DNA of 64,000 nt from Chryseobacterium taklimakanense (GCF_900187185.1 NZ_LT906465.1:2480001-2544000); one strand, 5' to 3'; positions 33,900 to 43,968 are shown, counted from the first letter of the stretch. A program made the numbers and translations. The notes: generated by a model from the sequence alone, not told the origin.

Positions 33900-34656
33900 T
33901 TAAAAAGATTTCAGAATGTTCCAGCCTTGTTTTCAGGAAATTAAAATACACTTCGCGGATTTCGTCCGGTGTTTCTTCCGCATCATTCCACTGAAGCCAG
34001 TCCACAGGAATTAAATTCACAATTTCACGGAAAATTTCTTCATTTAAAACTAATTTTGCAAAACTGTCAGCCTCATCCAGTTGGCTCGCCTGCGGAAGCA
34101 GAACATGGTCTTTTACATATTTGAAAGGGGTTTTTGCGGCGGCATCAAAATTCTGCCAGGAATGATGAAAGTAAAATGAAGCGCCGTTGTCAATCACCCA
34201 AAGTTCGCGGTGCCACATCAGAAGATTCGTATTCTTGAAGGTTCGGTCGATATTGGTGATGAATGCGTCCAGCCACACGATTTTTGAGGCCAGCAGCGGA
34301 TCGATTTTCATACTCGGTTCATATGACAAAGCTCCGGACAGGTAATGCAGTCCGAGATTTAGACCTTCGGAAAATTTCAGCAAATCCTGAATTTCTTCAT
34401 CGGCTTCGGTTCTTCCAAAATCTATATCAAGATTTATAAAAACCATTTCCGGAATTTTTAACCCTAAAACTTCAGCGATTTTTCCGCCCAAAAGTTCAGA
34501 AATCAACATTTTAACGCCGTGTCCGGCTCCGCGGAATTTTACTACGTATTTAAAGTCGTCGTCGGCTTCAGCCAACGCCGGCAGACTTCCGCCTTCACGC
34601 AGCGGAAGAATGTAGCGCATCACCGTTACCGATCGAAGTGACAAGTCTTTCACCAT
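33874..34656 (-). CDS. HipA-like kinase family protein
   Basis: 260-residue protein with the kinase core of the HipA/phosphoinositide-kinase-like fold. The N-terminal part has YVVKFRGAGHGVKMLISELL (ATP-binding strand-lysine and helix). The catalytic loop is DAFITNIDRTFKNTNLL (the Asp-x-x-x-x-Asn-x-Asp-Arg pattern) and the metal motif is VIDNGAS. It lacks the N-terminal HipA-1 subdomain of classic HipA toxins and there is no HipB-type antitoxin next to it. Instead it overlaps a DUF3037 gene. Whether it is a toxin or a regulatory kinase is open. Divergent from polA. Confidence 0.82.
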   Translation of the reverse strand: MVKDLSLRSVTVMRYILPLREGGSLPALAEADDDFKYVVKFRGAGHGVKMLISELLGGKIAEVLGLKIPEMVFINLDIDFGRTEADEEIQDLLKFSEGLNLGLHYLSGALSYEPSMKIDPLLASKIVWLDAFITNIDRTFKNTNLLMWHRELWVIDNGASFYFHHSWQNFDAAAKTPFKYVKDHVLLPQASQLDEADSFAKLVLNEEIFREIVNLIPVDWLQWNDAEETPDEIREVYFNFLKTRLEHSEIFLNEAKNARG

Positions 34657-34785
34657 AGTTCAAAAATACATAAAAGATAGGAGTGGGAGGATGGTAATGA
34701 TAATTAAAAATGAAAAATCTCCTTCTTCACATTTTCCTGCTCAAAATCTACATTTTTCCAGCGCCCATCTTCCGGCCAAAAAAAC

Positions 34786-34793
34786 TATATTTG
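34786..34793 (+). promoter_or_regulatory. -7 promoter element TATATTTG of polA
   Basis: TANNTTTG ending 5 bases before the ATG at 34799; it fixes the polA start and predicts a near-leaderless mRNA. Confidence 0.6.
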
Positions 34794-34798
34794 TCCTT

Positions 34799-37639
34799 AT
34801 GTCACACAACAACGATAAACGCCTCTTTCTCATCGATGCTTATGCGATGATCTTCCGTGGTTATTATGCTCTGATACGCAATCCGCGTCTTACTTCAAAA
34901 GGGTTGGATACCTCCGCCATTTTTGGTTTTACCAACTCTTTGATTGAACTCATCCGCCGTGAAAGGCCGTCACATTTGGCCGTGGTTTTCGATGTGGGAA
35001 GAACGAACGTCCGCACCAATGATTTTGCAGATTATAAAGCGAATCGAGGTGAAACTCCGGAAGCAATTCAGGCTGCGATACCATATATTCACCGTATTTT
35101 GGAGGCGATGCATATTCCAATTTTGGGCGTGGAAGGTTATGAAGCTGATGACGTGATTGCAACCATTGCCTGTAAAGCAGAACCTGTTGGCTATAAGATT
35201 TTTATGGTGACGCCTGATAAAGATTTCGGGCAGTTGGTGACAGAAAATATCAAGATTTACAAACCCGGACTGAAAGGCGGCGACGTAGAAATTCTGGGAG
35301 TAGATGAAATAAAGGCCAAATACCAGATTGAAGATCCAAAACAGGTCATAGATTTCCTTGCAATGATGGGCGATTCTATCGATAATATTCCCGGATTGGA
35401 CGGTGTGGGCGAAAAAACGGCCATGAAATTTCTGAATGAATATGGCTCCATTGAAAATCTTTTGGCAAACACTCATCAACTCAAAGGTAAGCTCAAAGAA
35501 AAAGTGGAAGCCAGCGCTGAACGCGGATTACTTTCCAAGAAACTGGCGACCATTATCTGCGATGTTCCGATTGAATTTGAGGAAGAATATTACAACCTGG
35601 ATGAGCCCGATTTTGAAAAAGTACGCGAAGTATTTGATGAAATCGAATTCCGGAGGCTTTATGAAAATCTGTACCGGGCTTTCAAACCTGAAGGTATGGA
35701 ACATGCCGTAACGGATCCAGGCAAGATCTCCCGGTATGATAAAGTGAACCTTTCAAAGGACGCTTCAGAAACGGTACAGCTGGATTTATTCGCCAATTTT
35801 GAAGAACTGGAACAGGGCACTTCCAGCAAAAATACCATTGCGGAAAATGACCATCTGTATCAGCTCATCGATAATCCCATGGCACAGCGAATGCTTGTGA
35901 ACAACCTGATGAAGCAGCGTGCCGTATGTTTTGATACGGAAACCACTTCTTTAAACGAAATGGAAGCTGAATTGGTCGGGATGAGTTTCTCTTACAAAAA
36001 AGGACTCGCTTACTACGTTCCTTTGAGTGAAAAACGGGATGAAGCACGTCAAACTTTGGAAATTTTCAAACCTTTTTTTGAAAAAGAAGACGTGCTGAAA
36101 ATTGCCCATAATCTTAAGTTCGATTATAAAATTCTGAAACTGTACGGTGTTGGCATCAAAGGGAATCTTTTCGACACCATGATTGCGCATTACCTCCTGA
36201 ATCCCGACGGTAGACACGGAATGGATTATCTTTCAGAGATTTACCTGAATTATAAACCGGTTTCCATCGAAACGATTATCGGAAAAAAAGGCAAAAACCA
36301 ACTGACTTTCCGTGAGGCAGACCTCGAAACACAGACCAATTATGCTGCCGAAGATGCAGATGTGACGTTCCAACTTTACGAAATTTTCGCGCCCCAACTC
36401 CAAAAAGAAAACCTCGAAGATTTATTTTACAAAGTCGAAATGCCTCTGATGAAAGTTTTGGCTAAAATGGAACTTGAAGGGATTTCCCTCGACGAAAATT
36501 GGCTGAAACAGGAAAGCCGGGATTTGGAAAACGACCTGAAACAACTCGAAACCAAGATTTTCGAACTTTCCGGTGAAGAATTTAACATGAATTCGCCGCG
36601 GCAACTCGGTGAAATTCTTTTCGAGAAAATGCAACTCGACCCAAAGGCCAAAAAAACCAAAACCGGACAGTACCAAACTTCCGAAGATGTCCTGCAGAAG
36701 CTGGCTCCCAAACACGAAATCATTCCGCATATTCTGGAATACCGGACTTACCAAAAACTTAAATCAACTTATGTGGACGCGCTTCCAACGCAGATTGACA
36801 AGGATGATAACCGCGTTCATACCAATTTTTCGCAAACCACGGCTGCAACCGGCCGTCTCGCTTCGGTGAATCCGAATTTGCAGAATATTCCGATCCGGAC
36901 TTTACGCGGCCAGCAAATTCGCGGCGCTTTCGTTGCGGGAGAAGGCAAAAAACTGATTTCCGCGGATTATTCCCAGATCGAGCTGCGCCTCATTGCTGAA
37001 ATTGCGGGCGAAGAAAACATGATCGATGCCTTCAAAAAAGGGGAGGATATTCACGCTTCCACCGCTTCAAAATTATTTAAAATTCCACTGGAGGAAGTTT
37101 CCAAAACCCAGCGTTCGCAGGCAAAAACGGTGAATTTCGGAATTGTGTACGGACAGGGTGCCTTTGCGCTGGCAGAACAGACCGGGCTTTCACGCACCGA
37201 AGCAAAACAGATGATTGATGCCTACTACGAAAATTATCCGAAACTGAAAGAATGGATGGCGGAACAGGTTCACAAGGCTCGTCAATTGGGTTATGTGGAA
37301 ACCATTTTGGGCAGGAAACGCCATTTGAAAGATATTAATTCAAACAATTTTGTAGTGAAAGGCCACGCGGAAAGAAACGCGGTAAACGCCCCCATTCAGG
37401 GTTCTGCAGCAGATATTATCAAGATTGCGATGATCAATATTCAGAAAAAACTGGAGGAAGAAAACCTCGAAACCAAAATGCTGCTTCAGGTGCATGACGA
37501 ACTGGTCTTTGAATCGCCTGATAATGAAGTGGAAACCGCATCAAAACTCATAAAAACCGAAATGGAAAGTGCTTTTGAGACCCAGGTTCCGCTGCTCGTG
37601 GCAGTGGGCGTGGGGAAAAACTGGCTTGAAGCGCATTAA
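34799..37639 (+). CDS. polA: DNA polymerase I
   Basis: 946 residues from ATG 34799 (MSHNNDKRLFLIDAYAMIF). The frame is open from 34691, but that extension is not family-like and would span the promoter. Domains in order: 5'-nuclease (about 8-300, with FDVGRTNVRTNDFADYKANR and GDSIDNIPGLDGVGEKTA), an apparently active 3'-5' exonuclease (CFDTETTSLNE; HNLKFDYKIL; YAAEDADVTF), and polymerase with motif A SADYSQIELRLIAEIAG, motif B around AKTVNFGIVYGQGAFALAE and motif C QVHDELVFE. Fills gaps and removes Okazaki primers. Confidence 0.97.
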   Translation: MSHNNDKRLFLIDAYAMIFRGYYALIRNPRLTSKGLDTSAIFGFTNSLIELIRRERPSHLAVVFDVGRTNVRTNDFADYKANRGETPEAIQAAIPYIHRILEAMHIPILGVEGYEADDVIATIACKAEPVGYKIFMVTPDKDFGQLVTENIKIYKPGLKGGDVEILGVDEIKAKYQIEDPKQVIDFLAMMGDSIDNIPGLDGVGEKTAMKFLNEYGSIENLLANTHQLKGKLKEKVEASAERGLLSKKLATIICDVPIEFEEEYYNLDEPDFEKVREVFDEIEFRRLYENLYRAFKPEGMEHAVTDPGKISRYDKVNLSKDASETVQLDLFANFEELEQGTSSKNTIAENDHLYQLIDNPMAQRMLVNNLMKQRAVCFDTETTSLNEMEAELVGMSFSYKKGLAYYVPLSEKRDEARQTLEIFKPFFEKEDVLKIAHNLKFDYKILKLYGVGIKGNLFDTMIAHYLLNPDGRHGMDYLSEIYLNYKPVSIETIIGKKGKNQLTFREADLETQTNYAAEDADVTFQLYEIFAPQLQKENLEDLFYKVEMPLMKVLAKMELEGISLDENWLKQESRDLENDLKQLETKIFELSGEEFNMNSPRQLGEILFEKMQLDPKAKKTKTGQYQTSEDVLQKLAPKHEIIPHILEYRTYQKLKSTYVDALPTQIDKDDNRVHTNFSQTTAATGRLASVNPNLQNIPIRTLRGQQIRGAFVAGEGKKLISADYSQIELRLIAEIAGEENMIDAFKKGEDIHASTASKLFKIPLEEVSKTQRSQAKTVNFGIVYGQGAFALAEQTGLSRTEAKQMIDAYYENYPKLKEWMAEQVHKARQLGYVETILGRKRHLKDINSNNFVVKGHAERNAVNAPIQGSAADIIKIAMINIQKKLEEENLETKMLLQVHDELVFESPDNEVETASKLIKTEMESAFETQVPLLVAVGVGKNWLEAH

Positions 37640-38363
37640 TGTACATTTGTTGAGTTTGTTAAGTCAAAAAGTTTTTGAGTGGTTTAGTTGTAGAGTAGGG
37701 AATGGGTGATTCGTGATCAAGATAAATTTAAACGCGGAAATCCGGTACTTGGGAGCGCAAAGTAGAGGTGAGAATTTCCAAGGTTACGAAAGTGCTAAAA
37801 ATTTTCGAAAGAATACCGGTTTATTTTGGAAGTTTTTTGTGAGCGTTAACTGTCCAAAATGTTGCACACGCTTTGGGGTAAATTTCATTATTTGGATCGA
37901 CGATTTTTAATCAGTGTTGGATTGATTTCAGCGCTGATTTTTTTTAGTATTTTTGCGGCTTCGTCCATATAAAAATTAAGGGCGGAAGAGTATGAGAAAG
38001 GCGTATGGTTTTGATGAGTTTGTGAATTAATTTTACTGTCTAATTTACAGAATAAAAATTAAACACCATTTGCATAAATTAAATTCGGACTGGAATAATT
38101 GTGAAAGTACCATTAATAAAAACGATTGGAAATCTTTATTTAGATCTAAATATCTATTTTATTCTTAAAAATTTATTTAGAACGAACTTAATGTATATAT
38201 AAATTAAATTTTATAATTAATTAAAAATCAGATACTATAGAAAAATAAAGTTAAAAATCACTTTAACTAGAAATTTTAACAATTTTATTCGGTATTTTTA
38301 CTCATAAACAGAATGCAAAACATCTGCGCAAAAATAATTTTATAATAAAAAAATTAAACACTT
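37640..38363. other. Long A/T-rich intergenic region upstream of the M16 peptidase gene
   Basis: 724 bases with no supportable gene. A TTG-N23-TATTTTTG promoter-like pair occurs at 37922-37955, which would give a ~400-base leader for the peptidase gene or a separate short RNA. A similar A/T-rich motif (AATAAAAATTAAACAC-like) occurs at about 38051 and again just before the start at 38345. Confidence 0.4.
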
Positions 38364-41225
38364 TTGGAAAAATATATCATTCAACATCATTCAGATAAAA
38401 ACGGTTATCCATACGAAACAGTAACCAACGATGAAAACAATGTACGGGTTTACACCCTTAAAAACGGACTGAAAGTTTACCTTGCCCAGAACTTTGATGC
38501 ACCAAAAATCCAGACTTATATTCCGGTGAGAACGGGGAGCAATAATGACCCCGAGGACAATACCGGGCTTGCGCATTATTTGGAGCACATGATGTTTAAA
38601 GGCACTTCAAAAATAGGAACCTCGAACTGGGAAAAGGAGAAAGAATTACTGGATGAAATTTCAGAATTATTTGAACTTCACAAAGCCGAAAACAACCCTG
38701 AAAAAAAGAAAGAAATCTACAAGAGAATTGATGAGGTTTCTCAAAAGGCGAGCAAATTCGCCATCGCAAACGAGTATGACAAAGCCATTTCTTCGTTAGG
38801 AGCAACCGGAACCAATGCGCACACCTGGTTCGACGAAACGGTTTACAAAAATAACATTCCCAGCAACGAACTCAAAAAATGGCTCAAAATCGAAAAAGAG
38901 CGTTTCTCCGAACTGGTTTTAAGGCTTTTTCATACTGAACTTGAAAGTGTTTACGAGGAATTTAACCGTGCACAGGACAACGACGCTCGCCTGGTTCAAT
39001 ACGCTTTGATGGAGCTGCTTTTTCCCACGCATCCGAACGGTCAGCAAACGACTTTGGGAAAAGCGGAGCATCTGAAAAACCCTTCCATGAAGGCAATTCA
39101 CAAATATTTCGATGAGTATTACGTTCCCAATAACTATGCAATTGTCCTGGTCGGCGATCTTGAATTTGATGAAACGATCAAACTGGTGGATGAATATTTT
39201 GGGAAATTTGAATATAGAGAACTGCCTGCAAGAACACCGGTGAACGAAGAACCGATTACCGAAATTAGAAAGCGCACCGTAAAAAGTCCCACGATTCCGC
39301 GCATCCAGATTGCCTGGAGAACCGGCAGTTACGGAACTCAGGAAAACCTTATGGCAGATGTGGTTGCCAATATTCTGAGCAATCAGGGGGAGGCCGGACT
39401 TTTGGATCTGAATATCAACAACGCCCAAAAAGCGCTTTATGCGACAGCCTTTTCGATGGGATTAAACGAATACGGTTATTTTTCGGCGGTGATTGTACCA
39501 AAGGAGAACCAGACGCTGGATGAAGCCAAAGACCTTATTCTTGCAGAGATTGAAAAGGTGAAAAAAGGTGATTTTCCCGACTGGTTGCTGCCGGCAATCA
39601 TGAACGATTTTAAACTTCAACGGTTGAAAGGACTTGAAACTGCGGACGGTTTGGCGACCAATCTTTACCAGACTTTTATCCGCAAACAAACCTGGCGCGA
39701 AGAACTGCAAGAACTTGAACGTTATCAGCAGATTACGAAGGAAGAAGTGGTAAGTTTTGCCAATGATTTTTTCAGAGAAAACTATGTAGCGGTGTATAAA
39801 GAAAAGGGTGAAAATGAAAATTTAATCCGCGTTGAAAATCCCGGAATTACGCCGGTTCAGATCAATCGTGACGAAAAATCCAATTTTTTAAAAGAAATTC
39901 TGAATATTCCTTCAAAAGAAATTAAGCCCCAATTTATTGATTACCAGAAAGAAATCGCCGAAGACAAACTTGACGGCAAAAAAGTAAGTTTTGTAAAAAA
40001 TAAATACAATGACATTGCGCAGGTTCATTATATTTTTCCGTTTGGCAGCGACCACGACCGGGAACTTTCACTGGCGACGATGGTGCTGCAATACCTTGGA
40101 ACTGACCGTTTTACCACCGAAGAACTGAAACAGGAGTTCTATAAAATCGGTATCAGTAACGATTTTAAAACTTCGCCAGACCAGCTCACCATTTCTTTAA
40201 CCGGACTTGAAGAAAATCTCGAAAAAGGCATCGAACTGCTGCATCACTGGATGAATAACTGCGTTCCGGATCAACAGGTTTACGATGAATGTATAAAAAC
40301 CATTTTGGAAAGCCGCGAAGCCGCTAAAAAAGACAAAAACAAAATCATGCAGGGGCTGCAGCATTACGCAAAATTTGGTCATAACTCGCGTTTCAGGGAT
40401 GTGGTTTCCAGGGAAAGATTAGAGGAGATAAGATGTGAGGAAATGACGGACAAAATGAAATCACTCCTCAGTTTCCCATACGAAATGTTCTTCTATGGAA
40501 TTGATTTTGAGTCATTTAAACTCTATTCAAAACCGTATGTAAAACCCGAAACCTTAAAAATTCCTGAAAGGAAAATATATCCCGAACCGGAAACCAAAGG
40601 CAAGGTGTATTTCGTAAACTACGACATGGTGCAGATGGAAATGGCGAAAGTGGGCCGCGGAAATTTGGTGAACACGAAGAATTTTGGGAAAATCAATGTG
40701 TTTAATGAATATTTTGGCAGCGGATTGTCGTCTATCGTTTTTCAGGAGATCCGTGAGAGCAAAAGTTTGGCGTATTCGGCCTACGTTTCATATCAGGCGA
40801 ATCCCGAACTTCAGCACCCGGATTATATCACGACCTACATCGGGACGCAGCCCGACAAACTGGCTATTGCCGTGGAAACCATGTCTGACCTCATGAACGA
40901 ATTTCCGCAGGTGGAAATTCAGTTTAATAATTCAAAAAATGCGGCGCTGAAACAGTTGGCAGCCGGACGAATTACCAGAACCAACATTTTCTTTAACCAT
41001 TTAAGGCTCAAAAAATTAGGAATTGATTACGACTTACGTATAGATTTGTTTAAAGAAATCGAAAAACTTTCGCTCCATGATCTAACCCAATTTTATAATT
41101 CAAATATAAAACCAATTGATTTCAATGTTGCGATTATTGGGAAAAGGGAAAATCTGGATATGGAATCTGTCGGGAAGATGGGTACGTTTCAAGAACTTAG
41201 TGTAGAAGAAATCTTTAATTTTTAA
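38364..41225 (+). CDS. M16-family zinc metallopeptidase (pitrilysin-like)
   Basis: 953-residue peptidase with two M16 halves. The inverted zinc motif HYLEH (His71, Glu74, His75) lies in GLAHYLEHMMFKG; the distal Glu is in ELESVYEEFN (about 194-199). The C-terminal half is the inactive M16 repeat (GSGLSSIVFQEIRESKSLAY). There is no signal peptide; the mature-like N-terminus begins at a TTG codon at 38364. No ATG is available before the zinc motif, and an in-frame stop lies just upstream. TTG start and long upstream region are unusual for this chromosome. Likely a cytoplasmic or periplasmic peptide-degrading enzyme. Confidence 0.88.
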   Translation: MEKYIIQHHSDKNGYPYETVTNDENNVRVYTLKNGLKVYLAQNFDAPKIQTYIPVRTGSNNDPEDNTGLAHYLEHMMFKGTSKIGTSNWEKEKELLDEISELFELHKAENNPEKKKEIYKRIDEVSQKASKFAIANEYDKAISSLGATGTNAHTWFDETVYKNNIPSNELKKWLKIEKERFSELVLRLFHTELESVYEEFNRAQDNDARLVQYALMELLFPTHPNGQQTTLGKAEHLKNPSMKAIHKYFDEYYVPNNYAIVLVGDLEFDETIKLVDEYFGKFEYRELPARTPVNEEPITEIRKRTVKSPTIPRIQIAWRTGSYGTQENLMADVVANILSNQGEAGLLDLNINNAQKALYATAFSMGLNEYGYFSAVIVPKENQTLDEAKDLILAEIEKVKKGDFPDWLLPAIMNDFKLQRLKGLETADGLATNLYQTFIRKQTWREELQELERYQQITKEEVVSFANDFFRENYVAVYKEKGENENLIRVENPGITPVQINRDEKSNFLKEILNIPSKEIKPQFIDYQKEIAEDKLDGKKVSFVKNKYNDIAQVHYIFPFGSDHDRELSLATMVLQYLGTDRFTTEELKQEFYKIGISNDFKTSPDQLTISLTGLEENLEKGIELLHHWMNNCVPDQQVYDECIKTILESREAAKKDKNKIMQGLQHYAKFGHNSRFRDVVSRERLEEIRCEEMTDKMKSLLSFPYEMFFYGIDFESFKLYSKPYVKPETLKIPERKIYPEPETKGKVYFVNYDMVQMEMAKVGRGNLVNTKNFGKINVFNEYFGSGLSSIVFQEIRESKSLAYSAYVSYQANPELQHPDYITTYIGTQPDKLAIAVETMSDLMNEFPQVEIQFNNSKNAALKQLAAGRITRTNIFFNHLRLKKLGIDYDLRIDLFKEIEKLSLHDLTQFYNSNIKPIDFNVAIIGKRENLDMESVGKMGTFQELSVEEIFNF

Positions 41226-41227
41226 CA

Positions 41228-41258
41228 AAAAAAGAGTGAATTTTTTTCACTCTTTTTT
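41228..41258. terminator. Bidirectional terminator between the M16 gene and the flavin reductase gene
   Basis: Stem AAAAAGAGTGAA / TTCACTCTTTTT, symmetric A- and T-runs, between convergent genes. Confidence 0.85.
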
Positions 41259-42077
41259 ATTGATTAGAAGCTTCCATGCTTCCTCTATTTTATTTTCAAG
41301 GAGCAACTTTTGGGCGTCGAGATGTGCCTGTTCATCAGCACTGAATTCGCCACAGGGAAGTTTTTCAATATTTGCCAGCATTCCCAAATCGTTACCTGTA
41401 AACACTTTGCTGTACCTGACCGCAGCTGGAAGTTGATCGAAACCAATTCCTTTTGTCACAAGCGGTTTTGGCACTTCAAAAAGATTGGCTTCGTTGTTTC
41501 TCGAATACCAGTTTCCGCCGAGTCTTGCGACTAGATCCAGTTTTTTCTGGTCAAGTTTTCCGTCTTCATTTAAATATTCCTCTTGGATATGAATTTTCTG
41601 AACTTCACAGATAACTAAATTTCCGGCGCCGCCTTCTGTGCCCAAATGTTTTACTTCCAGAACTTTACATTCCAGATTTACAGGGCATTCTTCAATCAGT
41701 TTTGGCTTTACCAAATCGGCATCATTCATTGTCAGTCCAGATTTTAGAAACTCATTTTCAGCTTTACCATATTCGGTTGATGCCAAAGAAATCTGCTGCA
41801 CAATCGGGAAATTCACGATTCCGATAACGACTTCCGGAACTTCCAAAACGTTTTCCAGTGTATGTTTAGTCGTATTGTCCCGCACTCTTCTCGACGGCGA
41901 AAAAATCACAACCGGCGGCGCCGTGCTGAACATATTGAAAAAACTGAAGGGCGAAAGATTGATATTTCCCTCGCTGTCAATTGTGGACGCCAACGCGATC
42001 GGCCGCGGTGCTATGGCGGTTTGCAGTATGGTTTGCAGTTCCATCGAGGAAACTTCGGATGGTATAATGGTTTTCAT
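41247..42077 (-). CDS. Flavin reductase-like domain protein (tyrosine cluster)
   Basis: 276-residue FMN-binding split-barrel protein: QTAIAPRPIALASTIDSEGN and INLSPFSFFNMFSTAPP are the typical N-terminal signature of the flavin-reductase-like family. It contains no second domain. The substrate is unknown. It is the last gene of the tyrosine-degradation cluster and lies 95 bases behind fahA on the same strand, so a role in aromatic breakdown (reduced flavin supply or a hydroxylation step) is possible but inferred from position only. Confidence 0.82.
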   Translation of the reverse strand: MKTIIPSEVSSMELQTILQTAIAPRPIALASTIDSEGNINLSPFSFFNMFSTAPPVVIFSPSRRVRDNTTKHTLENVLEVPEVVIGIVNFPIVQQISLASTEYGKAENEFLKSGLTMNDADLVKPKLIEECPVNLECKVLEVKHLGTEGGAGNLVICEVQKIHIQEEYLNEDGKLDQKKLDLVARLGGNWYSRNNEANLFEVPKPLVTKGIGFDQLPAAVRYSKVFTGNDLGMLANIEKLPCGEFSADEQAHLDAQKLLLENKIEEAWKLLINKKE

Positions 42078-42172
42078 TTATTGTAAAAGAAGTTTTGAAA
42101 AATTAGTAGCTGCAAAAGATTTGTACCCATCGTTATAGATCTCTAAAGTGACTTAAGGGTTTAAAAAAAAAA

Positions 42173-43420
42173 TCATTTCGCCGGCAATATTTTCCCACTC
42201 ACTTCACCAAAACCTACACGTACCCCGTCTTTTTCCGCAAAACCACGCATAATCACCGTGTCATTATCATCAATAAATTTTCTTTCGCTTCCGTCGGAAA
42301 GTTTTAGTGGATTTTGTCCGCGCCATGTAAGTTCGAGCATCGAACCGAATGAGTCTTTTTCTTCACCTGAAATTGTTCCCGAAGCATACATATCGCCAAC
42401 TTCCACGTTACAGCCGTTTACAGTATGATGAGCGAGTTGTTGGCACATGTTCCAATACATGAATTTGTAGTTGCTTCGGCAAATAACCGTTTCAGTACCC
42501 TGTTCAGGCGCGATTGAAACTTCAAGGTTGATGTCGTAATTTTTGTCGCCGCTGAATTTCAGATAATCCAAAACCTCAGGTTCCTGTTTAGGAGATGCAG
42601 TTCTGAAAGGTTCCAATGCCTCCAGTGTTATGATCCAGGGTGACACTGAACTTCCGAAATTTTTTGCTAAAAACGGTCCCAGAGGTACATATTCCCAGCT
42701 TTGGATGTCGCGTGCAGACCAGTCATTAAATAATACCATCCCGAAAATTGAATCTTCAGCCTGAGCAGTACTGATGCTTTCCCCCATTTCCGTATTTCTG
42801 TTCACGATGAATGCCATTTCCAATTCGAAATCGAGCTGTTTCGACGGTCCGAAAACAGGTTGGTCTGCATCGGCCGGTTTAGTTTGCCCTTTTGGCCTGT
42901 GCATGTCTGTTCCGGAAACCACTATCGACGAAGCCCGTCCGTGATAACCGACTGGCAGGTGTTTCCAGTTTGGCAAAAGGGCATTGGCAGGATCGCGGAA
43001 CATCTTCCCAACATTGGTGGCGTGTTCTATACTGCTGTAGAAATCGGTGTAATTCGGGACGTGGACCGGCATCAGCATCTTTACTTCATCAATCTGGAAA
43101 AAGCATTCTTCAATTGTCTTTTCGTCATTCGAAAGGGAAGAGCCTTCAAGCAAAAGTTCCTGTATTTTCAGGCGAACGGCATTAGTAACCGGCTTTCCAA
43201 GTTCGATAAATTCATTTAAAGTATAAGCTTCGAAAACATTGTCATTTAATCCTTCTACGTCATCCAGAAAACCAAAATCGTAAAGTGTGGCAAGGTCTAT
43301 AACCACATCGCCAATCCTCGTGGCACACGCAATATACTCTTTATTGAAAACCGCTACGCCAAATGGAATATTATGAATTGAAAAGTCCGAATTTTCAGGG
43401 TAGTTTACAAAAGATTTCAT
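42173..43420 (-). CDS. fahA: Fumarylacetoacetase
   Basis: Last step of tyrosine breakdown: hydrolyses fumarylacetoacetate to fumarate and acetoacetate. 415 residues with an N-terminal SH3-like domain and the FAH catalytic core. Readable blocks: VHVPNYTDFYSSIEHATNVG, KHLPVGYHGRASSIVVSG, QLDFELEMAFIVN, VLFNDWSARDIQSWEYVPLG (metal site and catalytic Glu/Lys region) and GDMYASGTISGEEKDSFGSM. Full-length and intact. On the minus strand with hmgA and hppD, so the product acetoacetate is made within the cluster. Confidence 0.95.
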   Translation of the reverse strand: MKSFVNYPENSDFSIHNIPFGVAVFNKEYIACATRIGDVVIDLATLYDFGFLDDVEGLNDNVFEAYTLNEFIELGKPVTNAVRLKIQELLLEGSSLSNDEKTIEECFFQIDEVKMLMPVHVPNYTDFYSSIEHATNVGKMFRDPANALLPNWKHLPVGYHGRASSIVVSGTDMHRPKGQTKPADADQPVFGPSKQLDFELEMAFIVNRNTEMGESISTAQAEDSIFGMVLFNDWSARDIQSWEYVPLGPFLAKNFGSSVSPWIITLEALEPFRTASPKQEPEVLDYLKFSGDKNYDINLEVSIAPEQGTETVICRSNYKFMYWNMCQQLAHHTVNGCNVEVGDMYASGTISGEEKDSFGSMLELTWRGQNPLKLSDGSERKFIDDNDTVIMRGFAEKDGVRVGFGEVSGKILPAK

Positions 43421-43512
43421 ATTTCTCTTCTTAAGATTTTAATTTTTTAAATTTAATAAAAAAAGTCCAGAGGTTTAAATTCTGAACTTTGTGATATTGG
43501 GTTTGCTCTGAT

Positions 43513-43968
43513 TTATTTTTTGTTAATGGCGGATTCGTCAATCCAACGTTCTCCTGTGTTGACATCCACCAGATAAAGAACCTTTTTTTGTTTCGTTGCC
43601 AATAAATTTTTAGCCACGGGAAGCGCAACTTTTTTTCCTTCAAGCATATCGAAACGGAAAGAAAGCACGCTGTTTTCTGTTTTTACAACATCTCCGGAGA
43701 AAATGTTCGAAGCGGTTTCGCCGGTAGCCTTGTCATCAAAAACTTCCACAAAAGTGGCCTGTTCCCCGTTCACGGTGATGAACATTCTTTCCGTATGGTC
43801 ATCAAAATCCTTGATCAGGACAAATTTCTTATTGCTGATATCCAGATCTGTGAGTTCGACGGTTTTTTTATTGGCTTCGAGGCGTTCAAGTCTTGCGTTA
43901 ACCACGTTGTACTGCGCGTGTGCGCTGACGCTGAAAATGGCAAGTAATACAAAAAGCAGGTTTTTCAT
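43513..43968 (-). CDS. Hypothetical secreted protein, 151 aa
   Basis: Starts at ATG 43968 with signal peptide MKNLLFVLLAIFSVSAHAQ (cleavage after HAQ). The longer frame from 44004 would hide it. The mature part is beta-rich: VELTDLDISNKKFVLIKDFD, ERMFITVNGEQATFVEVFD, and VLSFRFDMLEGKKVALPVA. It ends with a WIDESAINKK tail. No family recognised. It lies between hppD and fahA on the same strand and may be carried along in the same transcript, although a periplasmic protein has no evident job in the cytoplasmic pathway. Confidence 0.7.
   Translation of the reverse strand: MKNLLFVLLAIFSVSAHAQYNVVNARLERLEANKKTVELTDLDISNKKFVLIKDFDDHTERMFITVNGEQATFVEVFDDKATGETASNIFSGDVVKTENSVLSFRFDMLEGKKVALPVAKNLLATKQKKVLYLVDVNTGERWIDESAINKK

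Noticed and set aside
34691-34798. 36-codon N-terminal extension of DNA polymerase I
   Set aside because: Not family-like and contains the probable -7 promoter element; ATG 34799 chosen.
37713-37910. 65-codon frame after polA
   Set aside because: Composition not protein-like, no start context; inside an A/T-rich gene-free region.
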